In this document: one piece after another, positions 46,616-55,433 of the stretch
Layout of the letters: each line of letters starts with the position of its first letter
Position numbering within the stretch: the stretch's first letter is position 1
Source: Thermoclostridium sp036562185
Lineage (GTDB): Bacteria; Bacillota; Clostridia; DSM-8532
Length of the DNA: 64,000 nucleotides
Direction: 5' to 3'
NCBI GenBank assembly: GCA_036562185.1
Contig: DATCKN010000055.1
Span: forward strand, 62,001 to 126,000
Program-made: the position numbers and the translations under genes
The notes under the pieces: model-generated
Seen by the model: the letters and a program-made list of their open reading frames with translations, nothing else
The model's database searches: none
Told to the model about the DNA's origin: nothing

Positions 46616-47932
46616 ATGGACAAGCATTGTAAAAGTGACACGCAGAATAACTACATGTCAGAGCAGGATTACGAAAAAAGCCGATTGATGATGATATTTG
46701 AGGGAATTTCAGCCCGAATCATATTCGGGCTTACTACAGGTGCATTTTTAACTGGATATTTAAAATTTCTTGGAGCAGATGATGAGCTTTGTGGACAAGT
46801 TGCCGCTATTCCGGTCTTAGCCAGCATAATACAGTTTTTCTCCCCAATGTTTCTTGAAAAGCTTAACCGCAGAAAACCCATTGTAACACTTTGCAATGCC
46901 CTTCACAGGATATTGCTTGTGTTACTTGTATTCATACCCATTTTGCCGGTATCAGTGACAATACGTCTGTCCATAACAGGTGCCTTGTATTTGTTGTCCA
47001 ACTTGTCGGTGAATATTGCCAACCCGGCAACCACAACTCTATTTATAAGCCTTGTTCCGCAGAATATGCGGGGGAGATTTTTCAGCCTCAGGGAGAAATA
47101 TCTCATTTTTATTTCAAGTGTGGTTAATGTTGTATTTGGCGGTGTTCTTGACAAGTTTGAGGTACAGGGGAAAACATACGAGGGATATGTTTTAATGTTT
47201 ACCATTGCGTTTTTCGCAATGATTATGAATCTTATAGCTTATCTTAGTATAAAAGAGCCTGTATTACCGAAAAATAAAAATAAAATCAGCTTCAAGACAC
47301 TTTTTACCATGCCGCTGAAAGAAAAGGGATTTAGGAAAATAATAATCCTGTTCTTTTTATGGGGATTATCAATGAATTTTTCAAATCCCTTTTATTCAGT
47401 CTATATGGTTTCAACCCTGAAAATCAGCTATACTTTTATTACAATTTCCGGGCTGGTAAACTCGATATGCTATGTCATCGCTGTAAGCATATGGGGTAAG
47501 CTGGCAGATAAAAAATCCTTTACATATACTGCAATGATATCAATTGCGTTGCTTGGCCTCTCATTCATTATCTGGTTTTTGGCTGTGGAAGGAGCTGCTT
47601 TTACATATTTTGTCGTCATGCTGGTTCATATATTAAGCGGGATAGCCTGGGCGGGAATCAATATATCTCTGTATAATATCCCATATGAATATACACCCGA
47701 TGAAGGGCGTACGGTTTACCTCGGGTTTAATGCCGCATTAAGCGGGCTTATCGGGTTTATTTCGTCAATGATTGCTTCATATATGGTTGGAGCAATGTCA
47801 AATTATAAAGGCAGCTTTTTAGGTTTGCCGGTAACCCAGTTTCAACTGATATTTTTTGCATCCGGAGTCTTGACAATAGCTACATCTGCCTATATCAGGT
47901 TTGCCATTCTGAAGCCGGGAAAACATAATTAA
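46616..47932 (+). CDS. MFS transporter
   Basis: A 438-residue major facilitator protein with twelve predicted membrane helices and a 25-residue hydrophilic N-terminus. The loop between helices 2 and 3 reads EKLNRRKPIV and the one before helix 5 RGRFFSLREKY, as in the MFS branch often annotated as sugar or drug efflux. Closely follows darA. The substrate cannot be named from sequence. Confidence 0.85.
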   Translation: MDKHCKSDTQNNYMSEQDYEKSRLMMIFEGISARIIFGLTTGAFLTGYLKFLGADDELCGQVAAIPVLASIIQFFSPMFLEKLNRRKPIVTLCNALHRILLVLLVFIPILPVSVTIRLSITGALYLLSNLSVNIANPATTTLFISLVPQNMRGRFFSLREKYLIFISSVVNVVFGGVLDKFEVQGKTYEGYVLMFTIAFFAMIMNLIAYLSIKEPVLPKNKNKISFKTLFTMPLKEKGFRKIIILFFLWGLSMNFSNPFYSVYMVSTLKISYTFITISGLVNSICYVIAVSIWGKLADKKSFTYTAMISIALLGLSFIIWFLAVEGAAFTYFVVMLVHILSGIAWAGINISLYNIPYEYTPDEGRTVYLGFNAALSGLIGFISSMIASYMVGAMSNYKGSFLGLPVTQFQLIFFASGVLTIATSAYIRFAILKPGKHN

Positions 47933-47962
47933 AAGAACAATAATATGTATAAACTCTTTGAA

Positions 47963-48034
47963 AAAACATGGGATACGGTGATATGCCTGTTGCGTGTAAG
48001 GTAAAAGATATGCCTTTCCGATGCAACATGTTTT
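47963..48034 (+). other. Nested stem-loop between the MFS gene and prfB
   Basis: AAAACAT pairs with ATGTTTT, GTTGC with GCAAC and AAGG with CCTT in nested order, with a bulge that holds one of two GATATGCCT copies. It could end the MFS transcript or be a prfB leader element. Confidence 0.35.
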
Positions 48035-48083
48035 CTCATAGAGATATTGGATTATTGGTTTGCAGAGATTGAGTTAATTAACA

Positions 48084-48111
48084 TTTACTTTTGCTATACT
48101 AATGTTATAAT
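48084..48111 (+). promoter_or_regulatory. Candidate promoter of prfB
   Basis: TTTACT and TATAAT with a 16-base spacer, 35 bases before the prfB start codon. Confidence 0.5.
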
Positions 48112-48146
48112 AAAATCTGCATTACTATGTAGAAAGGGATGATTTG

Positions 48147-49260
48147 ATGAGTCTGATTCTGCTGGAACAGCTGAAACCTCAGATTTCAGAACAGCTTCAG
48201 GATATTGTTGAATTGAGGGATTCACTTTGACGTTCCGGCCATAGAAAAAGAGCTGGCAGAGCTGGATCAGAAAGCACAGGAGCCAGGTTTCTGGGATGAT
48301 ATTGAAAACTCACAGCGGGTTCTGCAAAAAAGCAAGAATCTCAGAGACAAGCTGAATGAATTAAACAGGCTTAAAAATGATTGCGAAGATCTTTTGACTT
48401 TAATCGAACTTGCGCTGGAAGAGAAGGATGAAAGCGTAATTGAAGATGTTAACAGTGGTTTTAAAGATGTAAGGAGCAGGTTTGAAAAGTTAAGACTGCA
48501 GACATTATTGAAAGGCGAGTATGACAGGAATGACGCAATATTTACCCTTCATGCAGGTGCCGGAGGCACGGAGGCAATGGACTGGGTACAGATGCTGTTG
48601 CGCATGTATACCCGGTGGGCTGAGAACAATAATTACCAAACCCGTGTATTAGATTTGCTTGAAGGGGATGAAGCAGGCATTAAAAGCGTTACCGTTGAAG
48701 TAATCGGTGAAAATGCCTATGGATATTTAAAATCTGAAAAAGGTGTACACCGTCTGGTCAGAATATCTCCCTTCGATGCATCGGGCCGGAGGCATACCTC
48801 TTTTGCTTCGATGGAGGTAATGCCGGTTATGAATGATTCGGTTGAAATAAACATTGATCCCGATGATCTGAAAATGGATGTGTACAGAGCCAGTGGAGCC
48901 GGTGGACAGCACGTAAACAAAACATCTTCGGCTGTCAGAATCACACATATTCCAACAGGTATTGTTGTTTCATGCCAGACAGAAAGATCCCAGCACCAGA
49001 ACAGGGAAACAGCCATGAAGATGTTATATGCAAAGCTCCTGGAATTAAAAGAGAGGGAAAAGCAGCAAAAGATCAACGAACTGAAGGGTGAACAAATGGA
49101 TATAGCCTGGGGAAGCCAGATTCGTTCATATATATTTTGTCCATATACTTTGGTTAAGGATCACAGGACAGGATATGAAGAAGGTAATGTTGATAAAGTT
49201 ATGGATGGAGAAATAGATGAGTTTATCAGTGCTTATTTAACATGGAGAGCGAGGAAATAG
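48147..49260 (+). CDS. prfB: Peptide chain release factor 2, with programmed +1 frameshift
   Basis: RF2 frees finished peptides at UGA and UAA. The gene is in two frames: ATG 48147 opens 27 codons ending CTT, followed by TGA at 48228-48230 and C; slipping +1 at CTT gives Leu-Asp and continues to TAG at 49260, in total 370 residues. This CTT-TGA-C slip with an upstream SD-like GAGGGA is the classic RF2 autoregulation. The peptide-anticodon SPF and catalytic GGQ (in GAGGQHVNK) are present. A start at 48394 would drop the N-terminal domain. Confidence 0.95.
48218..48231 (+). promoter_or_regulatory. prfB recoding site
   Basis: SD-like GAGGGA, then the slippery CTT, stop TGA and C. Low RF2 makes ribosomes slip +1 and produce more RF2. 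The SD spacing is a little longer than in E. coli. Confidence 0.85.
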
Positions 49261-49266
49261 GATTTC

Positions 49267-50505
49267 CTATCTCCTCCTCACCATCCCTTTTCGGGAGATT
49301 ATCCAGGTGTATATTAATTTGGCCAGTTTTGAAAGAATTAACAGTATTTCAATAGCAATAAGACCTAGTACAATGTAAAAAATCTCAGGGTATTCCATCA
49401 GACGTTTTTTAATCTTTTCAAATTCGGTCAATTCAGGCAGTATTTCTTTGTCAGGGAACAAATCAACCGTAATAACCGTACCGTCGTTAAGGGTAAATTT
49501 GACATTCCCCAACAGAGTATTCTTATACAAGGGAAGTTTCATACTGGACTCGATTAAATCGTATTGAATCTCCTTAATATAATTATCACCCACCGGGTAG
49601 GTATAATAGACATCACTGCCTGAAATAAGGGCGATTTCATGCCCTTCAACGGTTATATTGTCCAGTGGCTGACCTTTGTATACAAGGGGGCCCCTTCTGA
49701 AATTACTGAACCCGTAATCAAAAAGCTTTATACTGTCTGTATACATAATTTCAGCGGGAGAATCAAGCAGAAGGCAAACAAGCCTTTGCTGATTGCGGGT
49801 TACCGAGGTAATTACCGTCTGGTATTTTGGATCGATATAATCGACCTTCCCGCCGTCAACACCGTCGTAACTCCAGAACATATCGTTAAGGTTTGTTAAT
49901 ACTATTGTTTTATCTTCATCGAACCATGGCTTTGCCTGCGATGAGAATACCTTTTCAAAATTAGGGTTTGTGGTTATGGCATGCCTGATTAATTTTGCCA
50001 AATCCGAAGCCGTTGTCTTCTGATTTTCATCATATGCACCGGTTGGATTTACAAAAACGGTATTTGTCATGTTAAGACTTGCAGCATAGTCATTCATCAG
50101 CTTGACAAAACCATCCACAGTCCCCCCTACAGCCTCTGCCAGGGCAATTGTAGCATCGTTTGCATTACTGAGCATGGAAGCGTAAATAAGGCTTTCGGCA
50201 GTGTACTTTTCACCAACCGTTAATTCCAGTAATGCACCCTCTGCATTAACCGCTTCCTTGCTGGCGGTGACCATTGTGTTTAAATCAAGTTTTTCAAGGG
50301 CAATATATGCAGTCATCAGTTTGGAAGCTGCAGAAATATGTAATGGTTCATCGGGATTTTTTGAATATAAAACCTGGCCTCGCCTGAGCTCGATAAGTAA
50401 TGCGGAAGGTGCTTCCACAGAGGGGCCTGAAGGAAGGGAAAGACTTACTACAGGTATAATGCATATGCCAGTCAATATGAAAAACAATGCAAGCTTTTTA
50501 TACAT
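49267..50505 (-). CDS. DacF-type D-alanyl-D-alanine carboxypeptidase-like protein lacking catalytic motifs
   Basis: A 412-residue exported protein: signal peptide (about 1-24), a peptidase S11-like domain and a C-terminal membrane helix (about 380-402). The fold blocks align throughout (SALLIELRRGQVLYSKN, VNPTGAYDENQ, SIKLFDYGF), but all three active-site motifs are changed: SxxK reads AASK (50320-50331, Ser to Ala), SxN reads NAN (50155-50166), and KTG reads KVD (49840-49848). So it is very unlikely to be a D,D-carboxypeptidase. It may bind glycan or act as a scaffold for cortex synthesis; that is inference. ATG with GGAGG upstream. It is convergent with prfB and divergent from the germination permease. 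Confidence 0.85.
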   Translation of the reverse strand: MYKKLALFFILTGICIIPVVSLSLPSGPSVEAPSALLIELRRGQVLYSKNPDEPLHISAASKLMTAYIALEKLDLNTMVTASKEAVNAEGALLELTVGEKYTAESLIYASMLSNANDATIALAEAVGGTVDGFVKLMNDYAASLNMTNTVFVNPTGAYDENQKTTASDLAKLIRHAITTNPNFEKVFSSQAKPWFDEDKTIVLTNLNDMFWSYDGVDGGKVDYIDPKYQTVITSVTRNQQRLVCLLLDSPAEIMYTDSIKLFDYGFSNFRRGPLVYKGQPLDNITVEGHEIALISGSDVYYTYPVGDNYIKEIQYDLIESSMKLPLYKNTLLGNVKFTLNDGTVITVDLFPDKEILPELTEFEKIKKRLMEYPEIFYIVLGLIAIEILLILSKLAKLIYTWIISRKGMVRRR

Positions 50506-50710
50506 AAGACCTCCAGAATTTATACAGATAGTCTTTTCAAACTATTTTACGAATTTAAAATGTAAAAAACAGGTCACCAAAATTAATCTGCCTGCCATAT
50601 GTACATCATAATTATACTGTTTATGGCAAGAAAAGTATACAATTTATGATTAAATATTCAGTATTTTTTCACAAAACCGTTTTTGAGTCAAGGATTTTTA
50701 TTACCTCTAA

Positions 50711-50741
50711 TGTATTAATTTTGCCTTAAATTCCCATAATA
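50711..50741 (+). promoter_or_regulatory. Candidate sigma-G-type promoter of the GerB-type permease
   Basis: TGTATT, 18-base spacer, CATAATA, close to the forespore sigma-G pattern TGnATA-N17/18-CATnnTA. It lies about 85 bases before the start codon. A match to a short pattern, so moderate only. Confidence 0.4.
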
Positions 50742-50825
50742 AAATCAACTGTATATATTATTGCCATAAAAGCGTGAGATTACTTATACATTATCTATAA
50801 ATAATTATGTACAGGAGGAAGCCGA

Positions 50826-51935
50826 TTGTCAAAGGAAAAAGTCCAAATTTCCCCAACTCAGCTTACATTTTTAATTATTACAATGGTTATTTCTACCGCT
50901 GATATATTTATACCATCCTTTGTAGCCCAGGATGCTAAGCAGGATTCATGGATTTCTCCCATTTTGGCGACGTTAGCCATGATGCCTGTTGTATACATGT
51001 ATATCAGGCTATATAAACAACATCAGGGTATGAGTCTCATTGAAATATGCACTGATACTCTGGGGAAGATCGCAGGGAGTATAATGGGCATCCTGTTTGC
51101 ATTTTACTTCATTTTTATTGCGATAGGGGCTGTAATGAGTCTTACTGTTGTATTAAACATAACATTCCTGCCTTTAACTCCTCCATGGGTTATTGTGGTA
51201 ATATCCATCCTTGTATCAATATATGGCGCCTACAGCGATCTGGAAGTGGTGGCAAGAATAAATGAAATACTGTTGCCGGCTGGAATAGGTGCTCTTGTGT
51301 TTTTGCTCGTACTGAACATTAACGAATACGATCTAAACTTTTTCCGGCCGGTTTTGGCTGAGGGTTTTCTCCAGCCTGTCAGGGGAGGTATTATTATCTT
51401 AGGCTACTTCTGTGAGGTTTTGATAATCCTTCAGATATTTCCCTGTGTAAATGAACAAGTAAAAATAAACAGAGCCGCATTTTCAGGTATATTAATCACC
51501 GGGGCGGGGATATTGGGAGGTACTCTGATATATGCTGTATTCGGCCCGTTGACCGAGGTTTTCATAATACCTTCCCTTGAATTGGCCGGGTTTACTTCAA
51601 TTGGGAAATATATTCAAAATCTGGATGTTTTAATTTTGGCTATCTGGATTACAGGTATTTATGTAAAGATTATGATTTTTATCTACACCGAGTCATACGC
51701 AATAAAACAGATTTTCAGGCTTAAAACCTACAAAGCCGTTGTTTTTCCGCTGGGGTTCATGTTAGGAGGCATAGCCATTGCCAATATAGGTGACAGGGTA
51801 ACAGAACTGTATTTTATGCACTACATATTTCCTGTATATTCAATAACCATGGCATGCATTATCCCAACTTTTCTGTTTATGTTCAGTACTGTCAGAAACA
51901 AAATTAACAGGAGAAAGGCGAAAACAAATGGGTAA
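50826..51935 (+). CDS. GerB-family spore germination permease
   Basis: A 369-residue membrane protein of the GerAB/GerKB family (amino acid permease-like), the ligand-binding subunit of nutrient germinant receptors in the spore inner membrane. Ten membrane helices are seen, with the family opening ISPTQLTFLIITMVIST. TTG start with CAGGAGG upstream. Normally encoded between or next to gerA and gerC genes; here it is 4 kb from them and on the other strand, so it may serve a separate receptor or be the missing B subunit of that one. Confidence 0.9.
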   Translation: MSKEKVQISPTQLTFLIITMVISTADIFIPSFVAQDAKQDSWISPILATLAMMPVVYMYIRLYKQHQGMSLIEICTDTLGKIAGSIMGILFAFYFIFIAIGAVMSLTVVLNITFLPLTPPWVIVVISILVSIYGAYSDLEVVARINEILLPAGIGALVFLLVLNINEYDLNFFRPVLAEGFLQPVRGGIIILGYFCEVLIILQIFPCVNEQVKINRAAFSGILITGAGILGGTLIYAVFGPLTEVFIIPSLELAGFTSIGKYIQNLDVLILAIWITGIYVKIMIFIYTESYAIKQIFRLKTYKAVVFPLGFMLGGIAIANIGDRVTELYFMHYIFPVYSITMACIIPTFLFMFSTVRNKINRRKAKTNG

Positions 51936-52386
51936 ATTCTTTTTTTACGGGCTCATCGTTGCAACAATGGCTATATTTGTCATAGCATCAGGAAAACAGC
52001 GGTTCAATATGCGCCATGTATTTCTGATGATAAGTTACAGCTTATACAATCTGGTATTTGAGCTTATATTTGGTGAAATACTTGATATGTATTATTATAT
52101 TGACAAAGCTCATTCACTTATTTATATCATAATTGCTTCTGTTTTCCTGTATCCTTTGCTAGCTGTGCTGTATATTTTCTTTTTACCAGGCAAAGCAAAA
52201 AACATATGGTATACGGCAGGTTCAATAATCCTTATGCTGATACTTGAACTGGTTTCATTGCAGGCCGGCACAATAGTATTAACGGGATGGAGGGTTATAC
52301 CATGGTCTGTTGTAACTTATATTGTTTCTTTTTATATGCTGAATATTTATAATAATTTTCTGCTTAGGGTATTACCCGATACGTAA
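51928..52386 (+). CDS. Small integral membrane protein, family uncertain
   Basis: A 152-residue protein of about five membrane helices, hydrophobic throughout. It begins 8 bases inside the end of the germination permease gene, so translation is coupled and its role is probably tied to germination. Its shape (GLIVATMAIF..., RHVFLMISYSLYNLV) recalls CBO0543-type membrane proteins of clostridial spores, but this is not firm. Its 3' end overlaps the convergent FAD-protein gene by 15 bases. Confidence 0.7.
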   Translation: MGKFFFYGLIVATMAIFVIASGKQRFNMRHVFLMISYSLYNLVFELIFGEILDMYYYIDKAHSLIYIIIASVFLYPLLAVLYIFFLPGKAKNIWYTAGSIILMLILELVSLQAGTIVLTGWRVIPWSVVTYIVSFYMLNIYNNFLLRVLPDT

Positions 52387-53457
52387 CTGGTTTTTGTTGA
52401 TTTTCTTAATAATGGATGAACCCAGAGGAATCCAGTTTATGGTAGTCTTATAAAGCAATGTCCTGACACCGGGCAATCCCATAGCTGAGAGCAGACTGTC
52501 GTAACCTTTGTTGTCAAGCTGGTTAAATCCCTGCCTAAGCTGCTGCAAATACAGGTTCTTTTTTGAAATATATCTACACTGCTTATGATAGTCCAAACCA
52601 AGGGCAATAGTCCTCGCTGCAAATACACCCATGCTTATGGAATTAAACTGTCCGAATCCCAGAAACGGATCGATGCTTCCTCCGGCTAATCCCGCAAAAA
52701 TTACATTGTCAACGGTTTTCGGGTACACAAATCCGCTTGAATGATATTGAGTAAACTCTTCAATAATGGGATACCTGATATTTTCATAATATAAAAAGGC
52801 TTTCCAGTACTCATCAATGTCCCGCTCGTCACATTCCGATACGACAAGGATCAGAGAGGCTTTCTTCTCACTGAACGGGGTAAGATAAGCATAGCCGTTT
52901 CTGCAGTAGTGCTGGTTTATCCACATGTCAATCCTTGAAGTGTCGAAATTCCCATGCACAACGGCACCACGCACATATCCGCTGAACCATGTTTGCCATA
53001 GCCCATATTCTTTAGGATATAAACTGCTGCCATTTGCAACTACTACATAGTCGTATTTCTTTTTCAATGTAGTCAAATCTGCAGTATAATTTAAAAAAAC
53101 CCTTGTTTTATTAAGAGCTGCACATATCTGATTTTTGACCGAATCCCTTGTATTGGAGCGGAGAAAAAAGAATCCAAGATTTTTTCCTTTAACCATAAGT
53201 TTTTTTGTTGGAGCATAATGCATCATTCTTTTAATGGGTGCCAAAGGTGTTATATCAATATATAACTTTTCTTTAAAATATTTCATGTAATCGCCGTTAG
53301 GAGGGCGATCCACTATTCTTAACATTGCAGTGCAGTGATTAAATGGTTCACCTATATAAGCATTCTTTTCATACAAATCAGGTATTATTCCCAGGCGTTC
53401 CAGTTCATGTGCGCATGCTAAACCGGCAAGGCCTGCTCCAATAATTGCAACTTTCAC
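52372..53457 (-). CDS. FAD-dependent oxidoreductase (geranylgeranyl-reductase-like), first paralogue
   Basis: A 361-residue flavoprotein-fold enzyme: the dinucleotide-binding Rossmann motif VAIIGAGLAGLACAHELE is at the very start, followed by an acidic LYEK, and the second FAD block reads IFAGLAGGSIDPFLGFGQ near residue 275. It resembles geranylgeranyl reductase/squalene epoxidase-like flavoproteins without a clear family name. It is about one third identical by eye to the gene at 54128, including a shared C-terminal GLPGVRTLLYKT element, so they are diverged duplicates. ATG with GGAGG upstream. Both flank two tiny helical genes. Confidence 0.8.
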   Translation of the reverse strand: MKVAIIGAGLAGLACAHELERLGIIPDLYEKNAYIGEPFNHCTAMLRIVDRPPNGDYMKYFKEKLYIDITPLAPIKRMMHYAPTKKLMVKGKNLGFFFLRSNTRDSVKNQICAALNKTRVFLNYTADLTTLKKKYDYVVVANGSSLYPKEYGLWQTWFSGYVRGAVVHGNFDTSRIDMWINQHYCRNGYAYLTPFSEKKASLILVVSECDERDIDEYWKAFLYYENIRYPIIEEFTQYHSSGFVYPKTVDNVIFAGLAGGSIDPFLGFGQFNSISMGVFAARTIALGLDYHKQCRYISKKNLYLQQLRQGFNQLDNKGYDSLLSAMGLPGVRTLLYKTTINWIPLGSSIIKKINKNQLRIG

Positions 53458-53510
53458 AAAAACCTCCGCTTGCTTTACAAAATTTAATGATTAACTGAAT
53501 CTTATTTATT

Positions 53511-53738
53511 TTATTGTCCTGATCTTGCAGAAAATATCTTGTGTATAATTTTACTGGGTGATCCTTTTCTCAGAAGCTTTTGCTGCAGGTTTAGAACATC
53601 TCTTGTCTCATCATCACGAAGCCTTGTAAACATAGCTTTTGCTTCAGGATTGACCACATTCAGCAATGCATGGTTATACCACTTTTGAAGCATAATTTTG
53701 TATTCGAGAAAATCGCTTAATATATCCAGCTCAGTCAT
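53511..53738 (-). CDS. Small helical spore-coat-like protein, 75 residues
   Basis: A 75-residue, mostly helical protein with an Arg/Asp/Glu-rich second helix (FTRLRDDETRDVLNLQQKLL) and a basic tail. It resembles half of a CotF/ferritin-like four-helix bundle; without metal ligands in a full set this is only a resemblance. ATG at 53738 with AGGAG upstream. It is between the first FAD paralogue and the next small gene, all on one strand, so they probably form one operon. Confidence 0.7.
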   Translation of the reverse strand: MTELDILSDFLEYKIMLQKWYNHALLNVVNPEAKAMFTRLRDDETRDVLNLQQKLLRKGSPSKIIHKIFSARSGQ

Positions 53739-53763
53739 ATTTTAACTCCTGTAAAAAAGTTAA

Positions 53764-53970
53764 TTATTGAATTCCAAGGCGTTTCATCTTATCATTGAGG
53801 TCCTTTATATGCTCTTTGTTGTTTTTAATAAAATCATTAATCATATCCTCAATGTTTTTATCTTTTATGTTTTTTCTGTAAAGTTCATATTTTTTTGTTA
53901 AAACATCTTCAAGCTGAAGACTGCGATTGAAATAAAAAGCGAGCATATCTTCCTGTTGAAGCTTAAACAA
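53764..53970 (-). CDS. Small helical protein, 68 residues
   Basis: A 68-residue amphipathic helical protein (LQQEDMLAFYFNRSLQLEDV; then KDKNIEDMINDFIKNNKEHI), charged and soluble, resembling a two-helix piece of a ferritin-like bundle. TTG start at 53970 with GAGGGTG upstream; 25 bases separate it from the 75-residue gene. Leader gene of the minus-strand operon ending with the FAD paralogue. Function unknown. Confidence 0.65.
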   Translation of the reverse strand: MFKLQQEDMLAFYFNRSLQLEDVLTKKYELYRKNIKDKNIEDMINDFIKNNKEHIKDLNDKMKRLGIQ

Positions 53971-54127
53971 TCAATATCACCCTCTTTTCTGTTACAGGCT
54001 ATATTTTTAGCGAAATGGAGAATATTATACTCGGATTTACACAAAATAATCTGTGAATTTCCTGCAGAAAACATTTATAACCCCACCTCCTGCAGGTGAG
54101 AGCATATTTTATACGGAGGAGACGAAT

Positions 54128-55198
54128 TTGGAAGTTGCAATAATAGGGGCAGGTGTTTCGGGTTTATCTTGCGCTTTCCGTCTGAACCAACTTGGCGTAA
54201 AACCAACATTGTTCGAGAAGCGGCCATTAATTGGTGAAGCGATAAACCTGTATGGTATACATTTAAACTGTTTTAACCTGTTTTCAGATAATCCGCTGGG
54301 TTTTTTCAGAAAAAAGCTTAATCTTAAGATAGAACCCATGTGCCCGATTAATGAAATTATCATGCATTTTGCAGATAAAAAGGTTACAGTCAGGGGCGGA
54401 AGGCTTGGTTACGTTTTTAAAAGGGGAGCGGGATTTAACTCTCTTGAAAGACAACTGTTTGAGCAGGTAGATGCATATTTCTATCCGGATACCAATATAA
54501 AGCCTTCTCTTATAGATGAAATTAAAAAGCAATTCGATGCCGTTGTAATTGCGACCGGGGGGACTGATATTCCGAAATATCTCGGGGTCCTGAAGGAATC
54601 ATTAATAATACAGGTCAGAAGCGCTATCATTGAGGGGAACTACAGAACAGGTCAGGTTTTTTCATGGATGAAAACAAAATATTCAAATAATTCATATGTA
54701 TATATGATTCCGGCAAATGAAACCAGGGCTGTTATTACCCTTCTGGCAGACAATGCAACACCGGATGAACTGGAGTATTTGTGGAAAAACATGATTATAA
54801 CCGAAGATATTAAAAACAATATAATGGAAACATGGGATCATGAATACCATGGTGGACGATTGAACATAAACCAGGTTGATAACATTTATTTTACTGGCAA
54901 TGCCGGTGGCTTAACAGATGATTTTATGGGTTTTGGGATAATTAACGGCATAGCAAGCGGGATTTACGCCGCTGATGCCATAGTTCAGGGCTCAAATTAC
55001 CAGGAAAGTATAAAAATAATTCAAAAGCGCCTGGAGCAAATACACAACTTTAAATTACTTGCAGAGAAAACCGGAAATGATTCATGGAAATATATGACCA
55101 AGGTAGTAGGGCTGCCTGTGATCCGTAATATTATTTATAAGACTTCTCTGGTAAAATTCCATCAAATAGGCGGTATTCTCGGAAAATTCATAAAATAA
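54128..55198 (+). CDS. FAD-dependent oxidoreductase (geranylgeranyl-reductase-like), second paralogue
   Basis: A 356-residue duplicate of the protein encoded at 52372-53457. The Rossmann motif VAIIGAGVSGLSCAFRLN starts at residue 3, the FAD block is YFTGNAGGLTDDFMGFG, and the C-terminal GLPVIRNIIYKTS matches its paralogue. The TTG at 54128 has CGGAGGA 7 bases upstream; a longer frame from 54053 has no ribosome site and would place 25 residues before the Rossmann strand. It is divergent from the small helical genes, so a shared control region lies at 53971-54127. Substrate unknown; the position between germination genes suggests a sporulation role. Confidence 0.8.
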   Translation: MEVAIIGAGVSGLSCAFRLNQLGVKPTLFEKRPLIGEAINLYGIHLNCFNLFSDNPLGFFRKKLNLKIEPMCPINEIIMHFADKKVTVRGGRLGYVFKRGAGFNSLERQLFEQVDAYFYPDTNIKPSLIDEIKKQFDAVVIATGGTDIPKYLGVLKESLIIQVRSAIIEGNYRTGQVFSWMKTKYSNNSYVYMIPANETRAVITLLADNATPDELEYLWKNMIITEDIKNNIMETWDHEYHGGRLNINQVDNIYFTGNAGGLTDDFMGFGIINGIASGIYAADAIVQGSNYQESIKIIQKRLEQIHNFKLLAEKTGNDSWKYMTKVVGLPVIRNIIYKTSLVKFHQIGGILGKFIK

Positions 55199-55207
55199 GG
55201 CAGTGAC

Positions 55208-55432
55208 TTATTTTTTTATTTCAAAAATAAGTTCGGATACCGGCTTAAATACAAAGTCCACTATATCAGCCAGGCTTGGTACATTTATATCCTGTAGGAA
55301 ATCTGCCAGATACAAAACCGATATGGAAATCAGAACCAGGGCAACAAATATTTCCTTTATATATCTTTTTCTTATATAGTAAATTATCAGAATTAGTGTA
55401 AACAGTGCCGATATTAAGATTAGATATACCAT
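55208..55432 (-). CDS. Small membrane protein at the end of the germination operon
   Basis: A 74-residue protein with two membrane helices (about 3-19 and 28-47) and a mildly acidic tail. The ATG at 55432 lies one base after the TAG of the GerC-type gene, so it belongs to the gerA-gerC operon. Small membrane proteins are known next to several ger operons (GerD-like or 2-TM accessory subunits), but sequence does not identify which. Ends convergently 9 bases from the FAD paralogue. Confidence 0.7.
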   Translation of the reverse strand: MVYLILISALFTLILIIYYIRKRYIKEIFVALVLISISVLYLADFLQDINVPSLADIVDFVFKPVSELIFEIKK

Positions 55433-55433
55433 A

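Noticed and set aside
48394..49260. prfB as a shorter 288-residue protein
   Set aside because: The upstream 27 codons and the CTT-TGA-C slip restore the normal N-terminal domain.
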